A stretch of 64,000 bases of DNA from Actinomadura latina NBRC 106108. Its GTDB lineage: Bacteria > Actinomycetota > Actinomycetes > Streptosporangiales > Streptosporangiaceae. The notes beneath the pieces were generated by a model. That model was not told the origin of the DNA. It made no database searches and saw only the letters and a program-made list of their open reading frames with translations. A program made the position numbers and the translations under genes. How positions within the stretch are numbered: position 1 is the stretch's first letter; each line of letters starts with the position of its first letter. The DNA lies in the NCBI RefSeq assembly GCF_001552195.1, contig NZ_BCQS01000005.1, forward strand, positions 186,001 through 250,000, given 5' to 3'. Below are positions 18,741-25,995 of this stretch, one piece after another.

Positions 18741-19508
18741 TCAGATGCCCTGGCTGAGGCCGCCGTCGACCAGCAGGGTGGTTCCGGTGATGAAGCCCGC
18801 CCGCTCGCTCGCGAGGAACGCGGCGGCCGCGCCGAAGTCGGCGGGCGAGCCGAGCCGGCCGAGCGGGATGCCCGCCGCGATCTCCGCGCGGCCGCCGTCC
18901 GGGTCGTCGCCGAGGAGCGCCTCCACGGCCGGGGTGAGGTGGTAGCCGGGCGCCAGGACGTTGACGGTGACCCCGGCCGGGCCCAGTTCGCGGACGAGCG
19001 TCTTGGCGAACCCGGCGAGGGCGGGCCGCACGGTGCCGGACAGGGCGAGCTTCGGCGTCGGCTGCCGCATCGTCTCCGATGCGATCATGAGGATGCGGCC
19101 CCAGCCGGCGTCCACCATGTGCGGGACGGCGGCCTGGACGAGCGCGATATGGGACAGCACGCACAGCTCGACGGCGTCGCGGTAGGCGTCGAGGCCGAAC
19201 CCGAGCGCGGGGCCGGCCGGCGGCCCGCCCGCGTTGGTGACCAGGACGTGCGGCCCGCCGAGGGCGGCCGCGGTCTCGCGCACCCAGGCGGCGGACGCGG
19301 CGTGGTCGCGGACGTCGAGCCGGGTGGGGACGGCGCGTCCGGGGCCCGCCGCGCCGATCTCCTTGCGTGCCGTCTCCAGTCTCGCCTCGTCGCGTCCGCA
19401 GAACGCGACGTCCGCGCCCGCGGCGGCGAGTTCGCGGGCGGTGGCGAGGCCGAGGCCGCTGGTCCCGGCGGCGACCAGGGCGACGCGGCCGCGCAGTCCG
19501 AGATCCAT
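18741..19508 (-). CDS. Short-chain dehydrogenase/reductase (SDR)
   Basis: A 255-aa NAD(P)-dependent oxidoreductase: [22 protein letters not shown] (cofactor site), [10 protein letters not shown] and C-terminal GTTLLVDGG. The usual YxxxK catalytic pair is not seen: the corresponding stretch reads [19 protein letters not shown], where the Tyr and Lys positions appear replaced. This is common in a subgroup of bacterial SDRs but could alter activity. The start overlaps the sulfotransferase stop (TGATG), so it is in the operon. Confidence 0.87.
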   Translation of the reverse strand: MDLGLRGRVALVAAGTSGLGLATARELAAAGADVAFCGRDEARLETARKEIGAAGPGRAVPTRLDVRDHAASAAWVRETAAALGGPHVLVTNAGGPPAGPALGFGLDAYRDAVELCVLSHIALVQAAVPHMVDAGWGRILMIASETMRQPTPKLALSGTVRPALAGFAKTLVRELGPAGVTVNVLAPGYHLTPAVEALLGDDPDGGRAEIAAGIPLGRLGSPADFGAAAAFLASERAGFITGTTLLVDGGLSQGI

Positions 19509-20434
19509 CAGGCCTCCTCGGGCACCGGGGCGGGGACGGGACGGAGCGGGTAGCCGTAGCGGGCCAGCAGCGGCGCGGCGAGGAGGGTGGCGACGGCGCG
19601 GGCGGGGGCGGGCTGGGCGCGCACCCACGCGTCGTCGTCGCGTATGCGGACCGGGCCCCGCCGCAGCCGGTCGGGGTTGCCGGTCACCGTGTGGTTGGCG
19701 CCGAGCCGGGCGGTGCCGCAGCCGTCCACGGGCGGGTCGCCGCCGAGGCCCGCGTGCTCCATGACCCGCGCCAGCTCGGCGCGCGGGCGCGCCGCGAAGT
19801 CCTCGTACCGCAGCCGCAGGCACCGGCCGGGGAACGCGCGGGCGAGGCGTTCGGACGCCAGGTTGAACCCCGTCCAGTAGGCGGTGCTGCGGGCCGGGCC
19901 CATCGCCGGGATGTACTCCTTCGCGCGCCGCCACGACTCGGCGGTGGCGCGCGGGTCCCGGACGACGTGCAGGACGCGGGCGTCCACGCCGGGCGCGCCG
20001 CACAGCGCGGCGGCCTCGGCGGGGAACTTGCCGGTGTCGACGACCAGCGCGGCGCCGGTCTCGTCCGCGATCGCCTCGTACAGCGCGGCCAGGTCGCGCA
20101 CGGCCGGGTGGGGGGCGCGGGCGCGCCGGGCCTCGGCGAGCCGCCGGCCGGTGTGCCGGGTCCGCAGCGCCGCCTCCTGGCGCCGGACGGCGCGTTCGGC
20201 GTGCCAGGCCGGGTCGTCGCCGGCGAGCCGCCCGATGACGGCCCTCCACAGCGGGCACGACGGGATCTCCCGCCCGCAGCCGCAGAGCGTGTTGGTGCCC
20301 CGGCGGAGGACGCCGTTCGTCCACAGGTAGCGCAGTTCGCCGACGTGGACGGCGCCGGGAACCTCGCCGAGGAGGTTGCCGAGCAGGGTCGTCCCGCTGC
20401 GGCACCAGCCCGTCACGTACAGGACGCGGAGCAT
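19508..20434 (-). CDS. Sulfotransferase family protein
   Basis: A 308-aa P-loop sulfotransferase that would transfer sulfate from PAPS to a hydroxyl or amine. The 5'-phosphosulfate loop is RSGTTLLGNLL near residue 13 and the 3'-phosphate region is HVVRDPRATAESWRRAKE. An insertion at about residues 50-60 (LCGCGREIPSC) carries three Cys and may bind metal or form disulfides. Both ends overlap neighbours by TGATG, so translation is tightly coupled within the LanM operon. Sulfotransferases are known companions of natural-product encapsulin clusters. Confidence 0.88.
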   Translation of the reverse strand: MLRVLYVTGWCRSGTTLLGNLLGEVPGAVHVGELRYLWTNGVLRRGTNTLCGCGREIPSCPLWRAVIGRLAGDDPAWHAERAVRRQEAALRTRHTGRRLAEARRARAPHPAVRDLAALYEAIADETGAALVVDTGKFPAEAAALCGAPGVDARVLHVVRDPRATAESWRRAKEYIPAMGPARSTAYWTGFNLASERLARAFPGRCLRLRYEDFAARPRAELARVMEHAGLGGDPPVDGCGTARLGANHTVTGNPDRLRRGPVRIRDDDAWVRAQPAPARAVATLLAAPLLARYGYPLRPVPAPVPEEA

Positions 20435-21693
20435 CAGCAGCGCCCGGCGCCGGCGCCGACGACCTTCCGGACGGCCTCGACGACGTGGTCGCGGTCCCGC
20501 TCGGTGAGGTTGGCCGACAGCGGGATGTCGATCGCCTCGTCCAGCCGCGCCGCCGTGGCCGGGTACCGCGCGCGGGCGCGCTCCGCGTCCGGGAACAGGA
20601 ACCGCCAGTTCCAGAAGGCGCGGACGTTGGTGTCGCCGGGGTCGCCGAGGGCGCGCGCGCCGATGCCCTCGGCGCGCAGCGCGGCGGCGGTCCAGGCGGC
20701 GGCGCGGGCGCCCGCGCCGGGCAGCCGGAACACGAGCGCCTCGCCGAGGCAGGCGCCTTCGGCGACCGGGCGGCGCAGCGCGACGCCGGGCACGCCGGCG
20801 AGCCGCGCCGCGACGTCGTCGTGGTTGCGGCGGTGGGCGGCGAGCCGGTCGGGCAGGCGGCGCAGCATCGGGCGGGCGAGCGCGGCCCGGATCTCGTCCA
20901 TCCGCAGGCCGAAGATCGGCAGGGCCAGGTCGTCGACGGGCGGCGGGGGGCCGTCGAAGTGCCGCGCCATCCGGCCCTCGTAGGCGCCGGAGTAGACGAC
21001 GGCGCGGGCGTGCACGGCCGGGTCGCGGGCGAGCAGGAACCCGCCTTCGCCGGTGTTGAGCGACTTGTCGGACTGGGTGCTGAACGCGCCCGCGTCGCCG
21101 AAGGTGCCGAGGAGGCGGCCGTTCAGCCGGGCGCCGAGCGCGGGCACCGCGTCCTCGACCACGGGGACGCCGTGCTCGCGGGCGAGCGCGCAGATCGCGT
21201 CCATGTCGCAGGCGAACCCGCGCATGTGCACGACCACGACCGCGCGGACGTCCGGGGTGAGCCGGCGGCGCAGGTCGGCGACGTCCATGTGCAGGTCGTC
21301 GTCGCATTCGACGAGGACGGGGCGGTGCCCGGCGAGCAGGATCGCGCTGGGCGTCGCGGCGAAGGTGAAGGCGGGGCACGCGACGAGGGAGCCGGGCGGC
21401 AGGTCCAGGGCGAGCAGCGCCAGCGTGATGGCGGCCGTGCCGCTGGCGCACGACAGCGCGTGCGGGACGCCGAAGTACGCGCACAGGTCGCGCTCGAACC
21501 GGCCGGTCTGCGTCTCGGCGTAGGGGCGGTGGTCGTAGCGGAAGTAGAGCCGGTCCCGGATCGCGGCGAGCGCGTCGTCCAGGTCGTCCTCGCCGATGAA
21601 GACGTCGCCCTTGTCGTAGGTCGGCCAGGGGTCGGTGCGCACCGGCTCGGCGCCGTCGATGGCGAGCAGGCCGGGCTGAACGTCCACGGTCAT
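20434..21693 (-). CDS. DegT/DnrJ/EryC1/StrS family aminotransferase
   Basis: PLP-dependent aminotransferase (419 aa) of the sugar and natural-product class. The segments CASGTAAITLALLAL, VACPAFTFAATPSAI and VVEDAVPALGARLNG fit the fold. The PLP lysine is in TQSDKSLNTGEGG, with the usual spacing after FGDAGAFS. It may aminate a sugar, an oxidised side chain or an aldehyde in the product. A strong GGAGGAG precedes the ATG at 21693; LanM ends 32 bases upstream. Confidence 0.9.
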   Translation of the reverse strand: MTVDVQPGLLAIDGAEPVRTDPWPTYDKGDVFIGEDDLDDALAAIRDRLYFRYDHRPYAETQTGRFERDLCAYFGVPHALSCASGTAAITLALLALDLPPGSLVACPAFTFAATPSAILLAGHRPVLVECDDDLHMDVADLRRRLTPDVRAVVVVHMRGFACDMDAICALAREHGVPVVEDAVPALGARLNGRLLGTFGDAGAFSTQSDKSLNTGEGGFLLARDPAVHARAVVYSGAYEGRMARHFDGPPPPVDDLALPIFGLRMDEIRAALARPMLRRLPDRLAAHRRNHDDVAARLAGVPGVALRRPVAEGACLGEALVFRLPGAGARAAAWTAAALRAEGIGARALGDPGDTNVRAFWNWRFLFPDAERARARYPATAARLDEAIDIPLSANLTERDRDHVVEAVRKVVGAGAGRC

Positions 21694-21725
21694 GTCGTCT
21701 CCTCCACGGGGAACGGGAGCATGGC

Positions 21726-24377
21726 TCAGGGGTGCGGGGGCGCCAGCGTGAGCACCGCGGGCACGTCGGCGGGGAACGCGCGGCGCAGCAGCCCGAAACC
21801 GATGCCGGACAGGCCGGCGAGGAGTCCGGGCGCGGGCGCGGGCAGGGCGGTGCGCAGCGCGCCGGACGGGCGGGGGGCGGGTTCGCCGAGGGCGGTGAGC
21901 AGTTCCGCGAGCCCGCCCGCGCCGTGGCAGAGCGAGTCGTCCGGCGGCGGGGCGGAGCCGCGGACGGTCCGGGTGGCGGCGTCGAGGGAACGCTCCAGTC
22001 CGGGCGCGGCGTCGCGGAGTTCCAGCAGGGCGAGGCCGGTTCCCGCCGCGCCCTGGCACCAGCCCGGCTCGGCCACCGGCTCCTGGACGGCGAGTTCGCG
22101 GGCGCGCGACGCGTGGCGGGGGTCGCCGAGCAGGGCGTGCAGGCGGGCGAGGGCGACCGCCGCGCCGGGCGCGCCGTACCCGAAGCCGGGGCCCTCCGGT
22201 TCCATCGCCATGAGCCGCTCACCGGCGGCCAGCGCCGCGGCCTCCACCGCTTCGCCGGGGAGCACGGCGTGCACGGCGAGCGCGGACAGCAGCGCACCCG
22301 CCTCGCCGTCCAGGACGCCGGGCCCGGCGGGCGCGGACGGCGGCGCGTCCCGCGCGGCCTCGGCCAGGTCCGCGCGCCGGTGGACGGCGGCGGCGTGCGC
22401 GAGGTGGTAGGCGGGGCCGAGGGCGGGCACGGCGGCGGACGCGCGGCAGCGGGCGGCGACCTCGTCGGCGACCCGGCCGGCCAGCCCGGCGACCCACCGC
22501 TCGCCCGTCACGGCGGACAGGTAGGACAGGAACAGGCCGATGCCCGGCAGCCCGCCGTAGAGGTCGAGCCCGGCGGGCGCGACGCGGCGGGACGCGGCGT
22601 CGACCACCTCGATCGTGAGCCAGCCGATCCGGTCGCCGTCCCGCACGGCGGTCGCGTCGAGCCGCCGCGCGATGTCCAGGGCGCCCCGCACCGGATCGGC
22701 GCCCGACGGCCCGCGCGCGGGGTGCCCGGCGCGCGGCCGGGCGTCCAGCGCGGCCAGGCTCGCGTCGACGATCTCCAGCTGGGCGGCGAGGCCGTCCTCG
22801 TCGAGCGCGGCGAGGCAGGCCGCCGTCTCCTCCAGCGGCGCGGCGGGCAGGACGTCCGGGAGGCGCGTCCCGTCCTCCAGCCACACGTCGCGGTGGCCGG
22901 GCCGGACCTCGAACACCGGCACCTCGCCGCGCCGCAGCGCCGCCTTCTCCGCCTCGACGAGCGCCGCGCGGTGCGGGACGCCGGGCCAGCCGGCCGCGAG
23001 CCGGTCGAGGCCGCGCTCATGGACGGCGGGGTCGCGCACCGCCTCGGGCCGCCATCCCTCCAGCAGCAGCCGCACGTAGAGGAACGTCGAGAGCTGGATC
23101 AGCCGGACCGGGACGTCCGCGCAGCCGTGCAGCGGCCCGCCCGGCGCGAGGAGGGCGGTCCCGGCGGCGGCCAGCCGGCGGTGGGCGAGGGCGTAGCCGG
23201 CGGTGAGCGCGCCGCGGTGCGCGCGCGGGTCGGCGGTCCCCCCGTCCGGCAGGCGCAGCCGCCCGCCGGGCGCGGGAACGGCCCGGTAGCCGAGCCTGAC
23301 CCGCATCCGGTCGGTACCGGGGGCCTCGGCGATCGGCGTCGGGATGAGGGAGCGGCGGCCGGGCGCGATGCCGAGCGGGCTGATGTCGACGCCGAAGGGC
23401 AGCTCGGTCTCCACGTCGGGCATGACGAGCGGGCCGGGCAGCAGGCCGGTGCGCAGCACGGACCCGGCGAGCCGCTCGGCGGCCGGGTCGCCGAGCCGCG
23501 CGCGGCGCGCCGCCGGCTGCGTCCCCTCGGTGTGGAACAGGGCCTCCAGGTCGATGACCACGGGGTCGTCGCCGGCGGCGATCACGTTGTCGGCGTGCAG
23601 GTCGTAGCCGTGGACCGCGTGGGTCAGCGCGAGCAGCGCGCCCATCCGCCAGAAGAACCCGGGCAGTCGCTCCCGGTCGCAGGGCGCGGGCTCGATGTAC
23701 TCGCTCCAGCCCCGGTCGCCGCGGTCCAGCAGCCGGGGGCGGCGCAGCGGGTGCGGGACGCCGGGCGCGTTGAACCAGCCGAGGAGGCGGTCGAAGCAGC
23801 GGTCGACGGCGAGGCTGCGCGGCTTGTAGACGACGGTGGCGCGCTCGAACCGGACGATCGCGACCGTCCGGCCGCCCCGGTGCGTCTCGGCGGACCCGAA
23901 CACGACGTCGTCCAGGGCCCCGGGGTCGCCGAAGGTCTCGGTGAGCGGGGGCAGGTCGGCGGCGAGGTCGCGGGCGAAGGCGACGCGGGCGGCGGCCCAG
24001 GCGTCCAGCAGGCCGGCGGCCTGCTCCGCGAGGACGGGGTACTCCGCCCAGATCCGCCGTGCCGTCCCGGGGTCGCGCAGGCTCCGCACGAACGCCTCGT
24101 AGCGCTGCCGCGGCGTCGCGCCGTCCAGGCCCCGCCGGCGCGCCGCGTCCAGCTCCCGCGTGAGCGCCGGCTGGACGGCCATGGCGAGCCAGCCGAGCGG
24201 CGGCTCGCGGACGAGGAGTCCGGGCAGGCCGTCCGGCAGGCCCTCCACGGCGCGCAGACCGGCGCGCAGGGTGCGGCAGGCGGCGGCGATCAGCGGCCGG
24301 GCGACCTCCAGGAGGCCGAGGCCGGCGTCCGCCAGGTCGTCCGGCGCCCCGGCGGGGGCCGCCGCCGGGGCGCTCAT
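21726..24377 (-). CDS. LanM-type class II lanthipeptide synthetase
   Basis: An 883-aa bifunctional enzyme. The N-terminal DUF4135 dehydratase phosphorylates and eliminates Ser/Thr; visible motifs are VVYKPRSLAVDRCFDRLLGW, HGYDLHADNVI and PVVIDLEALFHTE, which carry the kinase-like residues. The C-terminal LanC-like cyclase has GGLPGIGLFLSYL and the zinc ligands Cys in PGWCQGAAGTG (about residue 773) and Cys-His in LCHGAGGLAELL (about 817-818). It is somewhat shorter than the usual 950-1050 aa but nothing catalytic is missing. It overlaps the upstream 64-aa ORF (ATGA). No ordinary Cys/Ser/Thr-rich precursor gene is nearby. Confidence 0.95.
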   Translation of the reverse strand: MSAPAAAPAGAPDDLADAGLGLLEVARPLIAAACRTLRAGLRAVEGLPDGLPGLLVREPPLGWLAMAVQPALTRELDAARRRGLDGATPRQRYEAFVRSLRDPGTARRIWAEYPVLAEQAAGLLDAWAAARVAFARDLAADLPPLTETFGDPGALDDVVFGSAETHRGGRTVAIVRFERATVVYKPRSLAVDRCFDRLLGWFNAPGVPHPLRRPRLLDRGDRGWSEYIEPAPCDRERLPGFFWRMGALLALTHAVHGYDLHADNVIAAGDDPVVIDLEALFHTEGTQPAARRARLGDPAAERLAGSVLRTGLLPGPLVMPDVETELPFGVDISPLGIAPGRRSLIPTPIAEAPGTDRMRVRLGYRAVPAPGGRLRLPDGGTADPRAHRGALTAGYALAHRRLAAAGTALLAPGGPLHGCADVPVRLIQLSTFLYVRLLLEGWRPEAVRDPAVHERGLDRLAAGWPGVPHRAALVEAEKAALRRGEVPVFEVRPGHRDVWLEDGTRLPDVLPAAPLEETAACLAALDEDGLAAQLEIVDASLAALDARPRAGHPARGPSGADPVRGALDIARRLDATAVRDGDRIGWLTIEVVDAASRRVAPAGLDLYGGLPGIGLFLSYLSAVTGERWVAGLAGRVADEVAARCRASAAVPALGPAYHLAHAAAVHRRADLAEAARDAPPSAPAGPGVLDGEAGALLSALAVHAVLPGEAVEAAALAAGERLMAMEPEGPGFGYGAPGAAVALARLHALLGDPRHASRARELAVQEPVAEPGWCQGAAGTGLALLELRDAAPGLERSLDAATRTVRGSAPPPDDSLCHGAGGLAELLTALGEPAPRPSGALRTALPAPAPGLLAGLSGIGFGLLRRAFPADVPAVLTLAPPHP

Positions 24378-24568
24378 CCGGCGTCACCCGGGACGTCGTC
24401 CCGGCCGGCGCGCTGCTCCCCCGCCGCCCGGCGCGCGCCGGAAAGGGCGCGCAGCGGGCAGCCGGGGGCCGGGCGAGCGGCGGGGCGCGGACCCGTTCCG
24501 CGAATGGGATCGATCACCGGATCGGTGAATCCGGTGGCCGGCTCGGCCGCATTATCCGGCTTCGGCAT
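24374..24568 (-). CDS. Small 64-aa protein coupled to LanM
   Basis: I do not recognise this protein. It starts MPKPDNAAEPATGFTDPVID, is Pro/Ala/Arg-rich, has a single Cys (GCPLRALSG) and few Ser or Thr. A GGAAGGGG site precedes the ATG and its stop overlaps the LanM start by ATGA, so it is probably translated and coupled. Its third-position GC is lower than that of neighbours. It could be a divergent precursor peptide, a partner of LanM, or simply a leader that couples translation. Position rather than sequence makes it notable. Confidence 0.5.
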   Translation of the reverse strand: MPKPDNAAEPATGFTDPVIDPIRGTGPRPAARPAPGCPLRALSGARRAAGEQRAGRDDVPGDAG

Positions 24569-24596
24569 GGCACCGCCCCTTCCAATCCGCTACGAA

Positions 24597-24625
24597 GTTC
24601 TATCATGACCGATTTTTCCGAACAA
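24597..24625 (-). promoter_or_regulatory. Possible promoter of the LanM operon
   Basis: On the minus strand TTGTTC (24620-24625) is followed after 17 bases by TAGAAC (24597-24602), 28 bases before the 64-aa ORF start. The surrounding divergent spacer 24569-24763 is AT-richer than the rest of the region; I could not place a convincing promoter for the shell gene. Confidence 0.4.
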
Positions 24626-24763
24626 GATCGAAGGGGACCCTTTTAATTCCGCCGCGGATGTGCTTACCCTCTCGGTTGGCACGGTGCAGGATCGGCATCG
24701 TGCATTTGTCGGCCGGCCCGAGATCCGGGCGGCCGCGCAAAGCGTGTCTGATGGGAGTTCGCC

Positions 24764-25633
24764 GTGCTGGACTACCTCATCGATGACCCCGGGCTGCGCG
24801 AGCGCGGCCCCGGGGAGGAACTGGCGGTCGCGGTCGCGCGGGCGGCCGGGGGCGACGCGGCGGTGCGGCTCCGGGCGCCGCTGACGACGCTGTTCCCGCT
24901 CGCCTCCACCCGGCCGCGGCCGACCGTCCGGGAGCAGACCAAGGGCGGCACGGTCGCCGACCGCACCCTGCGCTACGTGCGCGAGCACCGGGACACCGGG
25001 CGCGACGGCGACCGGGGCACCCGCTACGGCGCGACGCCGGAGGCGGTGTTCCGCCCGGCGGTCGCCAAGGCGGAGCTGACCGAGATCTCCGTCGCCGTGC
25101 CGGTGCCCGCCGAGCTGTGCGGCGACCCGGCGCTGCTCGCCCGCTTCGTCGACCACCGCGTGATCGTCCGGCTGTGCACCGTGGAGAACGAGGTGCTCCT
25201 GCACGGCAGCGACGACGGCGCGATACCCGGGCTGCTGCGCCTGGACGGGCTGCGCCGCCTCCCCGCCCCGCGAGAGGACGCCCAGGTGAGCGCGGTGCTG
25301 GACGCGCTGATGGGCGGCTGCGCCGAGGTGGAGGAGATGGGCGGCTCGTGCGACGGGCTCGTCATGCACCCCGCCCTGTACTGGCGGCTCGTGGGCGGCG
25401 GCGCGCTGCCCTCGCTGGACGCCGCGGGGCTGCGCGTCACCCGCACCCGCATGATCGAGCGGGACCGCGTCCTGCTCGGCGACTTCCGCGCCGGCATCAC
25501 CCTGCTGGACGGCGAGGAGTCGACGCTGGCGCTGCGCCGGCCGGCCGGTGACGGGGACGCGACGATCACCGCCGCGATGCGCCTCGGGCTGGCCGTGCAC
25601 CTGCCCCAGCACTTCGTCCTGCTGGGCGGCTGA
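24764..25633 (+). CDS. HK97-fold encapsulin-like shell protein (natural-product type)
   Basis: A 289-aa protein with the plan of an HK97 capsid or encapsulin subunit. A putative extended loop at about residues 45-80 leads into AELTEISVAVPVPAEL, the spine-helix region with RLCTVENEVLLHGSDDGAIPGLL, the helix VLDALMGGCAEVEEMGG, then CDGLVMHPALYWRLV and DRVLLGDFRAGITLL before the C-terminal LGLAVHLPQHFVLL. No other phage gene is near. It is divergent from LanM, DegT, sulfotransferase and SDR genes, the company described for so-called Family 3 encapsulins in actinobacterial biosynthetic clusters. GTG start with GGGAG upstream. It may sequester an enzyme or peptide intermediate; that is inference. 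Confidence 0.8.
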   Translation: MLDYLIDDPGLRERGPGEELAVAVARAAGGDAAVRLRAPLTTLFPLASTRPRPTVREQTKGGTVADRTLRYVREHRDTGRDGDRGTRYGATPEAVFRPAVAKAELTEISVAVPVPAELCGDPALLARFVDHRVIVRLCTVENEVLLHGSDDGAIPGLLRLDGLRRLPAPREDAQVSAVLDALMGGCAEVEEMGGSCDGLVMHPALYWRLVGGGALPSLDAAGLRVTRTRMIERDRVLLGDFRAGITLLDGEESTLALRRPAGDGDATITAAMRLGLAVHLPQHFVLLGG

Positions 25634-25662
25634 CCCGCGCTCCGCTCTCCCCGGTGCTCCCC

Positions 25663-25684
25663 CGGGCCCGAGCCGACGGGCCCG
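25663..25684 (+). promoter_or_regulatory. Hairpin between the shell gene and the micro-ORFs
   Basis: A perfect 8-bp stem (25663-25670 with 25677-25684) and 6-base loop lies 30 bases after the shell stop and 15 bases before the first micro-ORF ribosome binding site. It could be a partial terminator, a processing site or a stabilising end, giving the micro-ORFs a different expression level from the shell. Confidence 0.5.
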
Positions 25685-25711
25685 CGACCGCGAGAAATGG
25701 AGGTGACCCGT

Positions 25712-25732
25712 ATGCGCACGCCGCCGTGGTGA
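25712..25732 (+). CDS. Hexapeptide micro-ORF 1 (MRTPPW)
   Basis: A six-codon reading frame, ATG CGC ACG CCG CCG TGG, ending in TGA. GGAGGTGA (25699-25706) lies five bases upstream, close to an ideal ribosome binding site. It is the first of three that share MRT-x-PW. The flanking bases are not conserved among the three, which points to selection on the peptide. Confidence 0.75.
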   Translation: MRTPPW

Positions 25733-25778
25733 CGACCCCCGCCCCGTCCCGTCCTCGCGAGACCGGGAGGTGAATCGC

Positions 25779-25799
25779 ATGCGCACGAAGCCGTGGTGA
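25779..25799 (+). CDS. Hexapeptide micro-ORF 2 (MRTKPW)
   Basis: ATG CGC ACG AAG CCG TGG TGA, starting 67 bases after micro-ORF 1. GGGAGGTGA (25765-25773) gives a near-consensus ribosome binding site with a five-base spacer. Only residue 4 differs in kind from the other copies. Confidence 0.75.
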   Translation: MRTKPW

Positions 25800-25846
25800 T
25801 TTCCAGCCGCGTCCACCGACGATTCTCCGGGCCCTGAGGAGGAAAA

Positions 25847-25867
25847 ATGCGTACGACTCCGTGGTAA
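25847..25867 (+). CDS. Hexapeptide micro-ORF 3 (MRTTPW)
   Basis: ATG CGT ACG ACT CCG TGG TAA, starting 68 bases after micro-ORF 2, with AGGAGG (25837-25842) four bases upstream. Synonymous differences from the other copies (CGT for CGC, TAA for TGA) while MRT-x-PW is kept argue for a conserved peptide rather than a fresh DNA duplication. Nothing follows on this strand, so it is not a leader peptide for a downstream gene. Confidence 0.75.
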   Translation: MRTTPW

Positions 25868-25948
25868 ACCCGCACCGACACTCCGCGGACAGGCGGAAGG
25901 CATCACAACAATGGCCGCATGCCGATGCTCGTGATGTCGCCCGCATTT

Positions 25949-25968
25949 CGACCGAAGGAATTCGGTCG
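25949..25968. terminator. Hairpin with GGAA (GNRA) tetraloop after the micro-ORFs
   Basis: A perfect 8-bp stem (25949-25956 with 25961-25968) closed by GGAA. It lies 81 bases after the third micro-ORF and 27 bases before the MFS stop, so it probably ends both convergent transcripts. Sequence 25868-25948 contains no further MRT-x-PW frame. Confidence 0.6.
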
Positions 25969-25995
25969 CACTGATCCGCGGAAATGGGCGCCGTA

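Noticed and set aside
24764..25633. Shell protein as part of a prophage
   Set aside because: No portal, terminase, protease, tail or integrase gene and no attachment site are nearby; the neighbours are biosynthetic genes.
25712..25867. Micro-ORFs as attenuation leader peptides
   Set aside because: No gene follows them on the same strand; the next genes are convergent, so there is nothing to attenuate.
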